The position numbers were made by a program, and so were the translations under genes. The notes beneath the pieces are model-generated. The model was not told the DNA's origin and did not search any database. It saw nothing but the letters and a program-made list of their open reading frames with translations. Shown here piece after piece: positions 6,788 to 7,405 of a stretch of 7,405 nt of DNA. The stretch comes from JBGTBQ01 sp041749275 (GTDB lineage: Bacteria > Acidobacteriota > Blastocatellia > Pyrinomonadales > Pyrinomonadaceae). Every line of letters starts with the position of its first letter. Within the stretch, counting starts at the first letter, position 1. Location: NCBI GenBank assembly GCA_041749275.1, contig JBGTBQ010000018.1, forward strand, positions 1 through 7,405, written 5' to 3'.

Positions 6788-6871
6788 GCAGTAAGCAGTA
6801 AAAGCAATTTGAGAATTTGAAAGCTCAACTTTGAAATTCGAGCTTTCCGTTCCGCCTACTGCCTGCTTTTT
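6774..6871. repeat. Heptamer (GCAGTAA/G) repeat element with nested inverted repeats
   Basis: Four tandem 7-mers, ACAGTAA, GCAGTAG, GCAGTAA and GCAGTAA, fill 6774-6801. Complementary sequence appears at 6854-6862 (GCCTACTGC, pairing with 6781-6789), followed by a T-tract at 6867-6871. Between them is a second hairpin, GAAAGCTC (6819-6826) with GAGCTTTC (6840-6847), loop 13 nt. The element starts inside the 3' end of the exported-protein gene and ends 4 nt before the patatin start. The hairpins followed by five T residues could end transcription, but with long interrupted stems this is uncertain. Confidence 0.7.
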
Positions 6872-6875
6872 CCGT

Positions 6876-7405
6876 ATGTTGGAAAGGTTATTGCAAAGGG
6901 GAAGTAAGAGGCCGCGTCTGGGGTTGGCGCTGTCGGGCGGCGCGGCTCGTGGCGCGGCGCACGTTGGCGTGTTGAAGGTCTTTAGAGAGCAGGGCATCCC
7001 GGTGGACTGCGTGGCGGGGACGAGTGCCGGGGCGCTGGTCGGCGGCGCCTTCGCCGCGGGGTTGTCGGTCGAGCAGATCGAGGAGATCGGCGGGAAGTTG
7101 CGTTGGCGCGACCTCGGTCGGATGACGCTCTCGCGCCTCGGCGCGCAGTCAAACGCGCGCATGGAAGATTACATCCGCGCGCTCTTCCCCGTCTCTCGCT
7201 TCGAGGAACTGCCCACGCCTTTCGCGGCGGTCGCCACCGACCTGCACACGGGCGCCGCCGTCATCATGCGCGACCACGGCGACGTGGCGTTCGCCATCCG
7301 CGCCAGTTGCGCCGTCCCCGGTTGGTATATCCCCGTCACGGACGAGCAGGGGCGGCAGTTGGTGGATGGCGGGTTGGTCGCCAACATCCCGACGGCGGCG
7401 GTGCG
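6876..7405 (+). CDS. Patatin-like phospholipase, RssA/NTE type, 3' partial
   Basis: The first 176 residues of a patatin-fold serine lipid hydrolase; the frame runs off the right edge. Family landmarks are all present: the oxyanion-hole glycines in SGGAARGAAHVG (20-31), the nucleophile elbow GTSAG (48-52, Ser50), a conserved FAAVATDLHTG (116-126), AIRASCAVPG (140-149), and the DGG box with catalytic Asp164 (LVDGGLVANIP). The Ser-Asp dyad is therefore intact. The protein has no signal peptide, and bacterial RssA-like members are usually cytoplasmic or membrane-associated. The ATG at 6876 gives the usual short N-terminus before the oxyanion motif, but no Shine-Dalgarno precedes it because the repeat element ends just upstream; TTG at 6891 is a less likely alternative. 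Substrate unknown; phospholipid or lysophospholipid is the family expectation. Confidence 0.9.
   Translation, partial: MLERLLQRGSKRPRLGLALSGGAARGAAHVGVLKVFREQGIPVDCVAGTSAGALVGGAFAAGLSVEQIEEIGGKLRWRDLGRMTLSRLGAQSNARMEDYIRALFPVSRFEELPTPFAAVATDLHTGAAVIMRDHGDVAFAIRASCAVPGWYIPVTDEQGRQLVDGGLVANIPTAAV

Noticed and set aside
6774..6801. Short tandem heptamers as a CRISPR array
   Set aside because: The units are 7 nt with no spacers and no cas gene nearby.

Overview
This 7.4 kb window is GC-rich, densely coding and all on the + strand. It holds five protein genes: an Omp85/BamA-type outer-membrane assembly protein (5' end cut by the window edge), a GT-C/PMT-type membrane glycosyltransferase, a SurA-like periplasmic chaperone without a PPIase domain, an exported protein of unknown function, and the start of a patatin/RssA-type phospholipase (3' end cut by the window edge). 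Omp85 and SurA-like proteins imply a diderm bacterium. The GC content, the SurA-like and exported-protein types, and the palindromic repeats between genes suggest Acidobacteriota, perhaps the Blastocatellia. That placement rests on general resemblance, not on a marker gene.

Layout: positions 3-3047 encode at least six complete POTRA domains and a C-terminal 16-strand-type barrel. Positions 3048-3209 hold a near-perfect 90-nt hairpin built from CACAGAG-like words. Positions 3210-5060 encode the glycosyltransferase, with a large beta-rich, probably periplasmic segment between its membrane blocks. Positions 5061-5270 hold a pair of inverted REP-like units (perfect 34-bp arms, each arm itself a hairpin, with an outer 11-bp inverted repeat). 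Positions 5271-5945 encode the SurA-like chaperone with a strong Shine-Dalgarno sequence. Positions 5946-6142 hold a possible weak terminator and an isolated TATAAT box. Positions 6143-6787 encode the exported unknown protein; its stop codon lies inside a heptamer repeat element that runs to about 6871 and nearly touches the patatin start at 6876.

The first and third genes fit one pathway: a SurA-type chaperone carries unfolded outer-membrane proteins across the periplasm to an Omp85 insertase. The GT-C protein (glycosylation of lipid or exported protein) and the patatin-type hydrolase also suggest an envelope theme, but the wide gaps and the repeats between genes argue against one tight operon.

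No unmistakably new system is seen. The best leads are the high POTRA count, a calcium-loop motif inside the Omp85 barrel, three close cysteine pairs in the same protein, the PPIase-less SurA, and three different palindromic repeat families at three gene junctions.
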